Shown here: piece after piece, positions 9,000-17,180 of the stretch
Position numbering within the stretch: the stretch's first letter is position 1
Layout of the letters: the number at the start of each line of letters is the position of its first letter
From: Patescibacteria group bacterium
GTDB lineage: Bacteria > Patescibacteria > Paceibacteria > UBA6257 > 2-01-FULL-56-20
Length of the DNA: 64,000 nt
Reading direction: 5' to 3'
Assembly (NCBI GenBank): GCA_018971305.1
Contig: JAGXBC010000001.1
Span: 124,001-188,000, forward strand
Notes under the pieces: generated by a model
What the model was told of the DNA's origin: nothing
Databases searched by the model: none
The model's input: only the letters and a program-made list of their open reading frames with translations
Program-made: the position numbers and the translations under genes

Positions 9000-9836
9000 T
9001 CACCGCAAAAGCCAGTTGAAATAATTATCCAAAACCGTCCGACCAAAAAAGAAAATCAATACCGAGGAGGCAACGAGAAACGGCCCAAAGGGTACTGCGC
9101 TTTTAAGTTTTTTTCCATAAGCCAAAATGAGATAACCGCCGCAAATCGCTCCGATAATGAATCCTGCAGCCATAATAAAGAGAATGTCCGGCCAGCCGAA
9201 TAAAAAACCTAGCGGGATTATCAGTTTAAGATCTCCTAAACCCATTCCCCTGCCCTTAGTGGCCAAAATCAAAAAGCCGAAAAACGCTCCGCCGATTATT
9301 GCGGCAAAGATATGATTCAGCCAAACATTACCTTGAAATCCGAAAAGTGTGCCATAAGAACCGGAGAACGACGCACCTCCACCAAACACTAAAATAAGGA
9401 TGGCAAGTGCAAGCAATATAATATTCGCTTCATCGGGAATAATAGATAAACGCAGGTCTATTAAAAAAACAACAAGGAGCGTAAGAAAGACCAACGTCCA
9501 CAGGACGGAGAGCGTATAGTAAGTGATGGGTAGCGAGTAGTAGGAAGATAGATATTGGGGAACAAAAACAAAAAATATCCCGCTTACGATCTCAACTGCA
9601 GGATACTGGAAGCTCAAGCGCTCGCCGCAGCGACGGCAACGCCCGCCTTGAATCATAAAACTTAAAAGCGGTACAAGCTCAAACCAGCGCAAAGTTTTTT
9701 TGCAATTCGGGCAATGGGATCTGCCGCCGATAATCTTTCCAGAAAATAAAAACTTGTCCGGCTGATAGCGAACAGAAACAACGTTTAAAAAACTGCCGAT
9801 AGCCGCTCCGAAAATAAAAAGTAAGGCGATATTCAT
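9000..9836 (-). CDS. pilD: Prepilin peptidase / N-methyltransferase PilD
   Basis: 278 aa, normal for the family. The N-terminal methyltransferase domain carries the two zinc-binding pairs CPNC (42-45) and CRRC (67-70) after G-SFLNVV. The C-terminal A24-type aspartic protease domain has the catalytic Asp in IDLRLSIIPDE (near residue 126) and a GLGDLKLI motif (GxGD, near residue 197). Seven to eight hydrophobic segments are visible. It cleaves and methylates the pilins encoded on both sides. A TAAAAT box six bases before the ATG makes a leaderless mRNA possible. Confidence 0.92.
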   Translation of the reverse strand: MNIALLFIFGAAIGSFLNVVSVRYQPDKFLFSGKIIGGRSHCPNCKKTLRWFELVPLLSFMIQGGRCRRCGERLSFQYPAVEIVSGIFFVFVPQYLSSYYSLPITYYTLSVLWTLVFLTLLVVFLIDLRLSIIPDEANIILLALAILILVFGGGASFSGSYGTLFGFQGNVWLNHIFAAIIGGAFFGFLILATKGRGMGLGDLKLIIPLGFLFGWPDILFIMAAGFIIGAICGGYLILAYGKKLKSAVPFGPFLVASSVLIFFFGRTVLDNYFNWLLR

Positions 9837-9913
9837 TATTTTATTTTATCACAAAAACAGGCGGGGTATCGCTTTCGGCATATACAGAATTACTGTCTGG
9901 GCTACTTAGAAAA

Positions 9914-10429
9914 TTATAATCGGACACAGTAAACCGGACTACTGCAGTCAACTCCGTAGATAATACTGTGCGGACTGCTCTGAAGAGCCTGGTTGTTTGG
10001 GTCTTCAAGAACCGCTCCTAAAACATAACTGCTTCCACCGTCCGTCCCATAAAAATAATCGTTGCCTATTGTTGGATCATTAGGTACGCTATCAATACGA
10101 ATATTGCTGTTTATGAGAACCGATTGAAGATCAGACCACTGGAGATTGACTATCCCTTTCGCCGCCGCAGGGCATGCTTGTCCATCCGTAGAAGGAGCAG
10201 GAGTAGCCGAAGTTGGATAATGTGTACATCTATTAAAGAAAATTTCCAGGGCGTTTTGCACTTCGCGCAAGTCGGCTATGCGGCGCGCGTCGCGGCTGGC
10301 AGTCCTTGCGGGACCAAGACCCACAAGAATTACCGACGCCAAAATGGAAATAATGGCCACAACGATGAGCATTTCAATGAGCGTAAAACCACGCCCTCTT
10401 TGGAATAAATTGCTATTGTTATTTATCAT
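9914..10429 (-). CDS. Type IV major-type pilin
   Basis: 171 aa from the ATG at 10429; the frame is open to 10513 but the upstream part contains the promoter. RGRG-FTLIEMLIVVAIISILA is a textbook prepilin leader and helix, followed by GPARTASRDARRIADLREVQNALEIFF, the conserved alpha-1C region. A disulfide-type loop (CTHYPTSA...C) and a short C-terminus follow. It is a paralogue of the pilin at 10607-11248 (same GPAR-x-SRDARRIAD-R-VQ core). Both have their own extended -10 promoter and the AAAGGTCG-type motif in the leader, so both are probably strongly expressed. Confidence 0.85.
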   Translation of the reverse strand: MINNNSNLFQRGRGFTLIEMLIVVAIISILASVILVGLGPARTASRDARRIADLREVQNALEIFFNRCTHYPTSATPAPSTDGQACPAAAKGIVNLQWSDLQSVLINSNIRIDSVPNDPTIGNDYFYGTDGGSSYVLGAVLEDPNNQALQSSPHSIIYGVDCSSPVYCVRL

Positions 10430-10450
10430 GTTATTGTCGTTTAGTTCTCT

Positions 10451-10460
10451 CCGACCTTTT
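10451..10460 (-). promoter_or_regulatory. AAAGGTCG-type leader motif, site 1
   Basis: On the minus strand AAAAGGTCGG lies about 21 bases before the pilin ATG at 10429 and about 40 bases after its TATAAT. It belongs to the set of similar sites at 11275, 30779, 40655, 49532 and 55537. Function unknown. Confidence 0.35.
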
Positions 10461-10498
10461 CCCGAATTGCTTACAAAATAAAATTTGATGTTATGAAT

Positions 10499-10508
10499 AT
10501 TATAACAT
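10499..10508 (-). promoter_or_regulatory. Extended -10 promoter of the pilin at 9914-10429
   Basis: Minus strand TGTTATAAT (TGn + perfect TATAAT) about 70 bases before the ATG at 10429. No convincing -35. The 5' leader would be about 60 nt and contains the AAAAGGTCGG motif. Confidence 0.55.
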
Positions 10509-10540
10509 ACCAAGCTAGCCGATAGCCGCAGGTAACCCCC

Positions 10541-10578
10541 AAAATATACAGCCGGCGAAATAATTCGCCGGCTGTATA
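10541..10578 (-). terminator. Rho-independent terminator after the first pilin gene
   Basis: A long perfect stem (TATACAGCCGGCGAA paired with TTCGCCGGCTGTATA, four-base loop) is followed on the minus strand by a short T-run (ATATTTTGG). It ends the 10607-11248 pilin transcript and isolates it from the next pilin promoter. Confidence 0.7.
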
Positions 10579-10606
10579 GACAAACGATAATCTGTTAAAA
10601 CTTTTC

Positions 10607-11248
10607 TTATTGCGAACCAACGCAGTAATAAGGTGGATTTTCAGGAGCTTGCCCGGAAGAAGTCGGAGTCGGGGAAGTGCCGCAATCCATAGAGCCAATA
10701 GTAGGAGCAGCAGTAGTACCTGCGTCAACAGGCAATTTCACTGAAGCCGAGGGGTTGTCTATGTCACTGGACAATGCTTGGTTATTCTTATCCTCAAGCA
10801 AGGTCCTCAAAACATATCCAGTTCCACCACCAGTAGAGGCATAGGAATAAAAATTGGTCGCGTTATTTATAGGATCAAGCGGTAAGGTAACGGAGCTGAC
10901 TACATTATTTAGGGCAGTCTGTAGTTTAGTCCAAGAGGTGGAATCGTTCGGAGTAATCAGTCCCTGCTTAGTACAGTTTGAGTTGGTAGAAGGACCACCG
11001 GGGTAAGAGTTGCAATCATTATAGTACTGCTCTATAAGACCCTGTACTTGACGCATATCGGCTATACGGCGGGCATCACGGCTCGATATCCTAGCAGGCC
11101 CAAGACCGAGCAAAACGATGGAAGCCAGAATAGCTATAATGGCCACAACGATGAGCATTTCAATGAGCGTAAAGCCGGAACCCATTTTCCCGCCCCACTT
11201 ATTCCGCTCAATATCCTGCCTGGTGATATTATTTTTTGATGAAAACAT
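10607..11248 (-). CDS. Type IV major-type pilin
   Basis: 213 aa from the ATG at 11248 (a shorter start at 11185, KMGSG, is possible and would give a shorter leader). GSG-FTLIEMLIVVAIIAILASIVLLG is a canonical prepilin sequence; GPARISSRDARRIADMRQVQ follows, nearly the same as in the pilin at 9914-10429. Two cysteine pairs are visible (CNSYPGG...C and CGTSP...YYC at the C-terminus). It is monocistronic, with its own promoter, leader motif and terminator, as expected for a major pilin. It lies between pilC and the second pilin. Confidence 0.85.
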   Translation of the reverse strand: MFSSKNNITRQDIERNKWGGKMGSGFTLIEMLIVVAIIAILASIVLLGLGPARISSRDARRIADMRQVQGLIEQYYNDCNSYPGGPSTNSNCTKQGLITPNDSTSWTKLQTALNNVVSSVTLPLDPINNATNFYSYASTGGGTGYVLRTLLEDKNNQALSSDIDNPSASVKLPVDAGTTAAPTIGSMDCGTSPTPTSSGQAPENPPYYCVGSQ

Positions 11249-11274
11249 TTTATTTTAAGATTTATTTACATGAT

Positions 11275-11284
11275 TTCGACCTTT
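11275..11284 (-). promoter_or_regulatory. AAAGGTCG-type leader motif, site 2
   Basis: Minus strand AAAGGTCGAA about 26 bases before the pilin ATG at 11248 and about 35 bases after its TATAAT. Part of the recurring motif set. Confidence 0.35.
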
Positions 11285-11318
11285 CTTTCGGCCCCTTAAA
11301 GGAGCACGACTTTAAATA

Positions 11319-11327
11319 ATTATAGCA
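11319..11327 (-). promoter_or_regulatory. Extended -10 promoter of the pilin at 10607-11248
   Basis: Minus strand TGCTATAAT, an extended -10; a weak TTATTG lies 16 bases upstream. The leader to the ATG is about 65 nt. Confidence 0.55.
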
Positions 11328-11374
11328 TATTGAAATATGGCAATAAGCAATGGTTGTAAAATATGGCTAATATA

Positions 11375-12589
11375 TTAGCTGCCGAAACTGGACGTTAGCT
11401 TATAAAGCGGGATGATAATGGCCGCAAATAAGAGGCCCACCATTACACCGATAACAACCATTAAGAGCGGCTGGATAAGGTCAACGAGGTTGTTGGTAAC
11501 CGTATCCGCCTCACGGCTGTAGAAATTACCCAGTCGGATAAAAATCTGTTCGATTTTTCCGGTTGTTTCCCCGACCGCTACCATCTGGGCCACGAGCGGA
11601 GGGAAATATTCCGGATATTCTTCTATACTTTGTGAAAGCAACCTCCCCTGTCGCACTTTCTCCGCAATTTCGTGCAAGATATCGCGATAAAGTACGTTAC
11701 CAACCATATGGCCCATAACTTCCAAGGCCTGAGCTACGGGAATGCCGCCGTGGACCAAAAGTACTGCGGCATTTGAAAACCTGGATATTGTGAGCGGTAA
11801 AAAAACTTTATTCAAAAGAGGCAGCTTAATTTTTGCGTCATCTACCATGGCACGGCCTTCCGGCGTACGCGCATAATCCAACGCCAAAATAACCAAGCCC
11901 ACGAGAACCACGAGGACGAGCAGCCACCACTTCCCTAAAAACGTACCACTGGAGAGTAATACTTGGGTATAAATAGGCAGTTGCACGTTCGATTGCTGGA
12001 AAATTGGCAAGAGCTGCGGGAAAACGAATGTGACCATAATAAAACCCACGACAATAAACAAACCGACGATTATTCCCGGATAGATAAGCGCGGAAGAAGC
12101 CTTGCTTGCCAAGATACCTTCTTTTTCGGTGTAGTCAGCTAAAAATCCCGCGACTTCATTCAGGTTTCCAGTAATTTCGGCAGCACGCACCATTTCAACG
12201 TAGAAACTGGGAAAAACATCTCCCTGCCTATCCATCGCCTGAGAAAAAGAAAGTCCGGCATCAATATCTTCCGCAACCTGGAAAATTGCCTCCCGGAGCA
12301 CTGGCTGTCTTGTCTGGGCGTAAAGAGTTCTGAGTGCGGCGTTCAGAGGCAAACGTGCTTCCAACAGGGTGGCAAGCTGACGCGCAAAAATAACCATATC
12401 CTTGCGCTTAACTCTGCCGAAGTAACTAGCAATGTTTTCAAACCAGCTCTTACCCTCGGCCGACTCTATGCTTAATATAAAAAGGTTGTGCCCGGCTAAA
12501 ATATTGGCAGCGGAATCCCTATCTCCTGCCTCCACAAAACCGATCTGCATTTCTCCTTCCTGGGTTTTGGCTTTGTACTTGAATTTCAT
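11375..12589 (-). CDS. pilC: Type IV pilus inner-membrane platform protein PilC
   Basis: 404 aa from the ATG at 12589 (MKFKYKAKTQEGE), the usual PilC/GspF N-terminus; the frame upstream starts only with TTG. Two T2SSF domains are seen: one with MVIFARQLATLLEARLPLNAALRTL (about 70-95) and one with FSNAAVLLVHGGIPVAQALEVM (about 265-290). Three membrane segments are visible, around residues 170, 220 and 375-400. The last segment is LLMVVIGVMVGLLFAAIIIPLYKL, the family's C-terminal signature. It couples the PilB/PilT motors to pilin polymerisation. It is downstream of pilT on the same strand. Confidence 0.93.
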   Translation of the reverse strand: MKFKYKAKTQEGEMQIGFVEAGDRDSAANILAGHNLFILSIESAEGKSWFENIASYFGRVKRKDMVIFARQLATLLEARLPLNAALRTLYAQTRQPVLREAIFQVAEDIDAGLSFSQAMDRQGDVFPSFYVEMVRAAEITGNLNEVAGFLADYTEKEGILASKASSALIYPGIIVGLFIVVGFIMVTFVFPQLLPIFQQSNVQLPIYTQVLLSSGTFLGKWWLLVLVVLVGLVILALDYARTPEGRAMVDDAKIKLPLLNKVFLPLTISRFSNAAVLLVHGGIPVAQALEVMGHMVGNVLYRDILHEIAEKVRQGRLLSQSIEEYPEYFPPLVAQMVAVGETTGKIEQIFIRLGNFYSREADTVTNNLVDLIQPLLMVVIGVMVGLLFAAIIIPLYKLTSSFGS

Positions 12590-12675
12590 AGCTTGCGGAG
12601 CATGCAACAAGAAACATATAACCTTGAGCCCAGAATTCGGTGATACTCAACGTTACGTATCCCCTGTTCCATGTT

Positions 12676-13749
12676 TTACGTCCTTTCGAGAAGTATCCGG
12701 AGTTCTGCCGGATTCAAAGAGTAGAGCTCGGCGTTCTCCAGCGTAACTTCTTTGTTTTTTATCAAACCTACAAGTGAACGATTGAGCGTAACCATTCCTT
12801 CCTGTAAGCTCGTCTCAATAACGAGGTCTATCTGATAAATTTTCCGTTCACGGATGAGATTCCTTATAGCAGGATTCACAAGCATGATTTCCATAGCCGG
12901 AATTCTTCCTCCCGATATGCGCGGCAAGAGACGCTCGGAAACGATGGCCACAAGAGTGGCGGCAAGTTGAGATGTGACCTGCCCCTGCTGTTCTGCCGGG
13001 AAAGAATCTATGATTCGGTCTATTGTTTGGGAAGCAGAGTTTGTGTGAAGAGTGGAGAATACCAAGTGGCCGGTTTCCGCAGCCGTCATGGAAGTGGCAA
13101 TAGAAGTAGCGTCGCGCATTTCGCCGATCATAATAACATCCGGATCTTGACGCAAAATCGTCCGCAAACCGGCGTGGAATGTCGGCGTGTCGGTTCCCAC
13201 TTCTCTTTGTGACACAATGCATCTGTCCTGAGTAAAAAGATATTCTATCGGGTCCTCAATCGTAATAATGTGATCGGAGCGCGTATGATTGACCTCATCT
13301 AGAACCGCGGCAAGAGTTGAGGATTTTCCGTGCCCCGCCGGACCCACTGCCAAAACGAAACCCTGGGAAAGCCTGGTGAAATCATGGAGTATCGGCGGCA
13401 GGTTGAGTTCTTCAATATTCTTTATACGCGCCGCGATAAGCCGGAGGGAAGCCGCGACATATCCGCGCTGGAAATAAACGTTGGTCCTGAACCTGGCCTT
13501 CTCTTCAAAACTATAAGCGAAGTCCAATTGCTTATCTTTTAAGAATCGCTCTTTTTGTTCCGAGTTCAAAAGATTGAAAACCAATCCTTCGGCAACCTCC
13601 GGAGTAATCACGGGCTCTTTTTGCAGGGGAACGAGAACTCCGTCCACCCTCAAGGTTGGCCGCCTGCCTACGGCAATGTGCAAATCCGAAGCATTAAGCT
13701 TCGCTGTAGTTATTAATAAATCTTTTAATTTATCTTTATAGTCATCCAT
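12676..13749 (-). CDS. pilT: Twitching motility/retraction ATPase PilT
   Basis: 357 aa, standard length. N-terminal PAS-like domain with ASDLHIAVGRRPTLRVDG; Walker A is GPAGHGKSST (136-145), a variant of the usual GPTGSGKST; Asp box IITIEDPIEY; Walker B IMIGEMRD; His box GHLVFSTLHTNSA. The PilT-specific AIRNLIRERKIYQ near the C-terminus supports retraction ATPase over PilB. It hydrolyses ATP to depolymerise pili and is often needed for DNA uptake. It is 12 bases downstream of pilB. Confidence 0.92.
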   Translation of the reverse strand: MDDYKDKLKDLLITTAKLNASDLHIAVGRRPTLRVDGVLVPLQKEPVITPEVAEGLVFNLLNSEQKERFLKDKQLDFAYSFEEKARFRTNVYFQRGYVAASLRLIAARIKNIEELNLPPILHDFTRLSQGFVLAVGPAGHGKSSTLAAVLDEVNHTRSDHIITIEDPIEYLFTQDRCIVSQREVGTDTPTFHAGLRTILRQDPDVIMIGEMRDATSIATSMTAAETGHLVFSTLHTNSASQTIDRIIDSFPAEQQGQVTSQLAATLVAIVSERLLPRISGGRIPAMEIMLVNPAIRNLIRERKIYQIDLVIETSLQEGMVTLNRSLVGLIKNKEVTLENAELYSLNPAELRILLERT

Positions 13750-13761
13750 TTATTTATATTA

Positions 13762-15483
13762 TTACATATCTTCTGTTTCTCGGATAACCTCCTCTATAGT
13801 CACCAAACCATCAAGCGCCTTCAAGACACCGTCAGTCCTCATCGTCATCATCCCCTGGTCTTTGGCAACTTTGAATATTCTCTGCTGAGTGGGACCACTG
13901 CTTATCACCTCCTCCAGCTCCGGAGACATTTTTAATACCTCAAACAGGGCGCCGCGGCCGACGGTTCCTCGCCCCCTGCATTTAGGACAGCCTTTGCCGT
14001 GATATATCTTGTGGGGTTCTTTGTATTTAGATTGCAATTCTGGTGGTAAGTCGCTAAGAGCTTTATTAATGGCTTTTTCAATGGCCGGTGACGCAGCTTC
14101 GGCCTCTTTGCAGTCCTGGCAAAGCAAACCAACAAGTCTCTGCCCTATCATAAGATTAAGAGACACTGGCAAAAGAAATGGCTCTATCTTCATATCAAGC
14201 AAACGCGGAATAACACCAAGGGCGTTATTGGTGTGCAAGGTTGAAAGAACTATATGTCCGGTAAGAGCGGCCTGTACGCCAAGTCCGGCAGTTTCGTTAT
14301 CACGGATCTCGCCGACCATAATAATGTCGGGGTCCTGGCGAAGAATCTGCCTCAAGCCCGAAGAAAAATCATAACCTATCTCCGGACGAACCTGCGACTG
14401 GTTTACTCCGGAAACAAAATACTCAACCGGATCTTCCAAGCTTACGATGTTAACGTTCTCTTTATTTAATATCTGCAACAGCGCGTAGATAGTGGTTGTT
14501 TTACCAGAACCCGTAGGCCCGGTGACAAGAATCATGCCGAACGGCTTATTAATCCCCTCCTTAACGATATCCAGGTTTGTATGTATCAATCCGAGATCGC
14601 TAAAGTCCTTTAAGCCAACAGTGGAATCCAGTACTCTGATAGCCACTTTTTCCCCAAGCGGCGTAGGGAAAGTTGAAACGCGGAAATCTATTTCCCTGTC
14701 AAAAACCCTGGAGCGGAATCTGCCGTCCTGCGGGATGCGATTTTCATCTATTTTCAAACTGGAAATAACCTTTATCCTTGAAATTACCGGCTGAGACAAC
14801 TCTAATGGCAACGAGGCAACTTCGCGCAAATCGCCGTCAACCCTGAATCTGATCCTCAAGTAACTCTCCTGCGGTTCAATATGAATATCCGAGGCCTTGG
14901 AAGAAATAGCTTCCTTAAAAGTATCGCCGACAATTCTAATTATCGGAGCCTCATCCCTGGAACCGCCCTCATCCAAACTTACGATTTTTCTCCCGCCCTC
15001 TCCATGTTTAAGCCCTAGCGACTGGACAGCTCTTTCCACTTCTGAACGATAGGGGGAATATTTTCTGAGAACCGACTCCCAATCCCCATAAGAGATAACA
15101 TAAACCCCGAGGTTGAGATGACTTTGCCGCGCCACAAATTTTAGAGCATCCTGAGCCTTAGTGTCGTCCGGGTTCAACATGCCGACAACAAGCAAATTGT
15201 CTCTTCTGCTGATAGGTATAGAGCCGTAAGTTCTCGCCGTTTCTTCCGGAATCATATCCAAAATATCGCTGCTTATTGCCGCAGCATCAATTTTTTTGTA
15301 AGGAACATTCAATGTCACGCTCTTTAATCTTGCCAATTTCTCTTCATCAATCAGCCGGCGCCCGAAAATAATCGCCTCGGCCGAACGACCGGACAGTAAA
15401 GACTCGCGCCGCAGTTTAGTTACTGCCGGCTCATCTAACAGTTTGGCTCGTTGGATTTGTTTTAATAATTCGTCGTCTGACAT
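13762..15483 (-). CDS. pilB: Pilus extension ATPase PilB/GspE
   Basis: 573 aa. The N-terminal MshEN-like domain occupies about residues 1-130. ASDIHIEPQE (about 198-207) begins the ATPase part; Walker A is GPTGSGKTTT (322-331), followed by the Asp box VSLEDPVEYF, Walker B IIMVGEIRD and a His box with TGHIVLSTLHTNNA. A tetracysteine zinc motif is present, with CQDC near 465 and CPKC near 507, typical of PilB/GspE and absent from PilT. It powers pilin polymerisation. Its neighbours on both sides are pilus genes. Confidence 0.94.
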   Translation of the reverse strand: MSDDELLKQIQRAKLLDEPAVTKLRRESLLSGRSAEAIIFGRRLIDEEKLARLKSVTLNVPYKKIDAAAISSDILDMIPEETARTYGSIPISRRDNLLVVGMLNPDDTKAQDALKFVARQSHLNLGVYVISYGDWESVLRKYSPYRSEVERAVQSLGLKHGEGGRKIVSLDEGGSRDEAPIIRIVGDTFKEAISSKASDIHIEPQESYLRIRFRVDGDLREVASLPLELSQPVISRIKVISSLKIDENRIPQDGRFRSRVFDREIDFRVSTFPTPLGEKVAIRVLDSTVGLKDFSDLGLIHTNLDIVKEGINKPFGMILVTGPTGSGKTTTIYALLQILNKENVNIVSLEDPVEYFVSGVNQSQVRPEIGYDFSSGLRQILRQDPDIIMVGEIRDNETAGLGVQAALTGHIVLSTLHTNNALGVIPRLLDMKIEPFLLPVSLNLMIGQRLVGLLCQDCKEAEAASPAIEKAINKALSDLPPELQSKYKEPHKIYHGKGCPKCRGRGTVGRGALFEVLKMSPELEEVISSGPTQQRIFKVAKDQGMMTMRTDGVLKALDGLVTIEEVIRETEDM

Positions 15484-15544
15484 TGCTTTTTAGTTAATTG
15501 ACCTACGTTGCTTATAAAATTTGGGGTTGGCTATCGGATGCGAC

Positions 15545-15838
15545 TTACTGCACTGGTACAAAGGGATTATCGCGACCTGCATTACCGGGAACCGGGGGAG
15601 CGACATATTGCTTTAAGGACTGAAAACTCTGGCTGTTTATTACGTCTTCGGGATTCAACTTTATTTTGGAGAGCGGATCAACGTTTTGGAAGTTAGCGGG
15701 AGCGGCTACTTCCACCAATTGAGGCTGATTGAAAAAGATGTAATAAACAGCCGCAACAATAATTCCAAGAACTGCAAGCCAGGTTATAATGCTCACTATA
15801 TTTGTTTTGTTTTTTTCTTCTTCTAAAACTATAGCCAT
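15545..15838 (-). CDS. Small single-pass pilus-locus protein (PilP-like position)
   Basis: 97 aa. One membrane helix (about 16-36, VSIITWLAVLGIIVAAVYYIFF) is followed by a short periplasmic or extracytoplasmic tail ending in GRDNPFVPVQ, similar to the G-R-x-NPF ending of PilP-type proteins. It lies between pilO and pilB, where diderms have pilP. The beta domain of true PilP is missing, so this is a mini version or an analogue. It probably links the PilN/PilO complex to other parts. Assignment is by position and topology. Confidence 0.6.
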   Translation of the reverse strand: MAIVLEEEKNKTNIVSIITWLAVLGIIVAAVYYIFFNQPQLVEVAAPANFQNVDPLSKIKLNPEDVINSQSFQSLKQYVAPPVPGNAGRDNPFVPVQ

Positions 15839-15874
15839 GTTAATTTATTTTGTTGTATATTTTATCACTCCGTA

Positions 15875-16483
15875 TCACTTGGTAATCTGATAATAGGTAA
15901 CCAGGGATAAATTGTAATGATAGATAGGAATGGCCACTCCTTTGTCTGGAGGCGTCGGCTGGATACCCAAAGACTTCACGTCAAAAATTCTTATATTGGT
16001 TTCCAACATAGAAACAAATTTTTGGAAGTCGCTATACGAACCGCTGCCGGAGAGGTTTATATTAACCGATCCTACCGGTTTCTGCAGGGAGGACTGTGCT
16101 GATTTTTGGGCTGCCGGACCATACGCCGCGCCACCCGTGGAGCCAGAAGAAGAAAGACCTATAGAAGGTATTTCTATAGAACTGGCCTGAGTCAAACCAT
16201 AAATTTGCACCAAGGCACCAGCCAAATCTTCTCCGTCGGGCAAGGCAGCAGAAACGACTTGCTGAACCTGACCCTGCCCTTGATAAGCGCTTATCAAGGC
16301 TTGCACCTGCTGTATCGCATTTTTCTCAGAATTCAGGAATGCCTGCTTGCTTAGTTCGTCTGCTTTTATACTTTGGGCGTCTTGATATGCCGGCTGTATC
16401 AACTGAGAATAAATAACTATAGAAGCCACGAGAAAGAATAATCCCAGTATCAAACTTAGAAATCTTTTTGTTGGTTGTTTCAT
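15875..16483 (-). CDS. pilO: Pilus assembly protein PilO-like
   Basis: 202 aa. A short cytoplasmic tail (MKQPTKR), one membrane helix (about 8-28), a coiled-coil-like stretch (about 35-70, ADELSKQAFLNSEKNAIQQVQALI) and a C-terminal ferredoxin-like domain. The latter has the PilO-type pattern with LSGSGSYSDFQKFVSMLETNIRIFDV. It forms an inner-membrane complex with PilN and PilM. It is followed by the small protein at 15545 and preceded by pilN 29 bases away. Confidence 0.8.
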   Translation of the reverse strand: MKQPTKRFLSLILGLFFLVASIVIYSQLIQPAYQDAQSIKADELSKQAFLNSEKNAIQQVQALISAYQGQGQVQQVVSAALPDGEDLAGALVQIYGLTQASSIEIPSIGLSSSGSTGGAAYGPAAQKSAQSSLQKPVGSVNINLSGSGSYSDFQKFVSMLETNIRIFDVKSLGIQPTPPDKGVAIPIYHYNLSLVTYYQITK

Positions 16484-16512
16484 TTTCCAATATTGATAGA
16501 GAACTTATAAGT

Positions 16513-17082
16513 TTATTTACCGGAAGAATTTACCGTGGAAGCGGAAAAGTACCCTCCGATAAATTTCAGGTCAACACTGAATTGCCAATTGTTGCCGCTA
16601 CCGGAGACGCCATTGGTTTCCATACTTGTAAGTTCCGGCAAGGATTGGAAGATCGCCAATTGTTGTCCAACGTCCGCTACGGACTTGGCTGTTCCCGATA
16701 AAGATACTTGACCCCCTTGTGAGTCTAGGCTGAAACTTGTCCAGTAAACATTGGTCTGGGTATTTTTACTAAGCCAGGAAAAGATCCTGGAAGAGATAGT
16801 ATGGTTGTCCAATAATTTTTTAAGGTTGGCTAACTGGGAATAGAATTGTATTATTTTCGCCTGCTGATCAAGTGGTATTTGCTGGCCAAAAGCTTGGATC
16901 TGGTCCTGTAATTGCTGAACCTGCGTATTCAAATAAGATTTATAGCCAAAAGCGAGTCCGAAATATATAAGCAGGCTAAAAATAAAAACCGTGCTGGAAA
17001 ACATTAAAAGCTGGCGAGACCAACCCGGGGTTTTGGGAGGCTCTCTGCCTATTTGCTCTAAAGCTTTTTGGGGTAGTGGCAT
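16513..17082 (-). CDS. pilN: Pilus assembly protein PilN-like
   Basis: 189 aa from the ATG at 17082 (the frame continues to a TTG at 17100). It starts MPLPQKALEQI, then has one membrane helix (about 33-53) and a coiled coil (LNTQVQQLQDQIQAFGQQ). The C-terminal domain has the PilN-like VSLSGTAKSVADVGQQLAIFQSLPEL. The N-terminal tail would bind PilM on the cytoplasmic side. Order pilM-pilN-pilO is the classic one. Confidence 0.8.
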   Translation of the reverse strand: MPLPQKALEQIGREPPKTPGWSRQLLMFSSTVFIFSLLIYFGLAFGYKSYLNTQVQQLQDQIQAFGQQIPLDQQAKIIQFYSQLANLKKLLDNHTISSRIFSWLSKNTQTNVYWTSFSLDSQGGQVSLSGTAKSVADVGQQLAIFQSLPELTSMETNGVSGSGNNWQFSVDLKFIGGYFSASTVNSSGK

Positions 17083-17180
17083 GATTATGGTAAATTTCAA
17101 TTTACATTTTTACAGTTCCCAGATGTCTCAAAAGGCAAATCGGGAATCGTTTAAAAATTGTAAATTAATGATCGGGGGAT

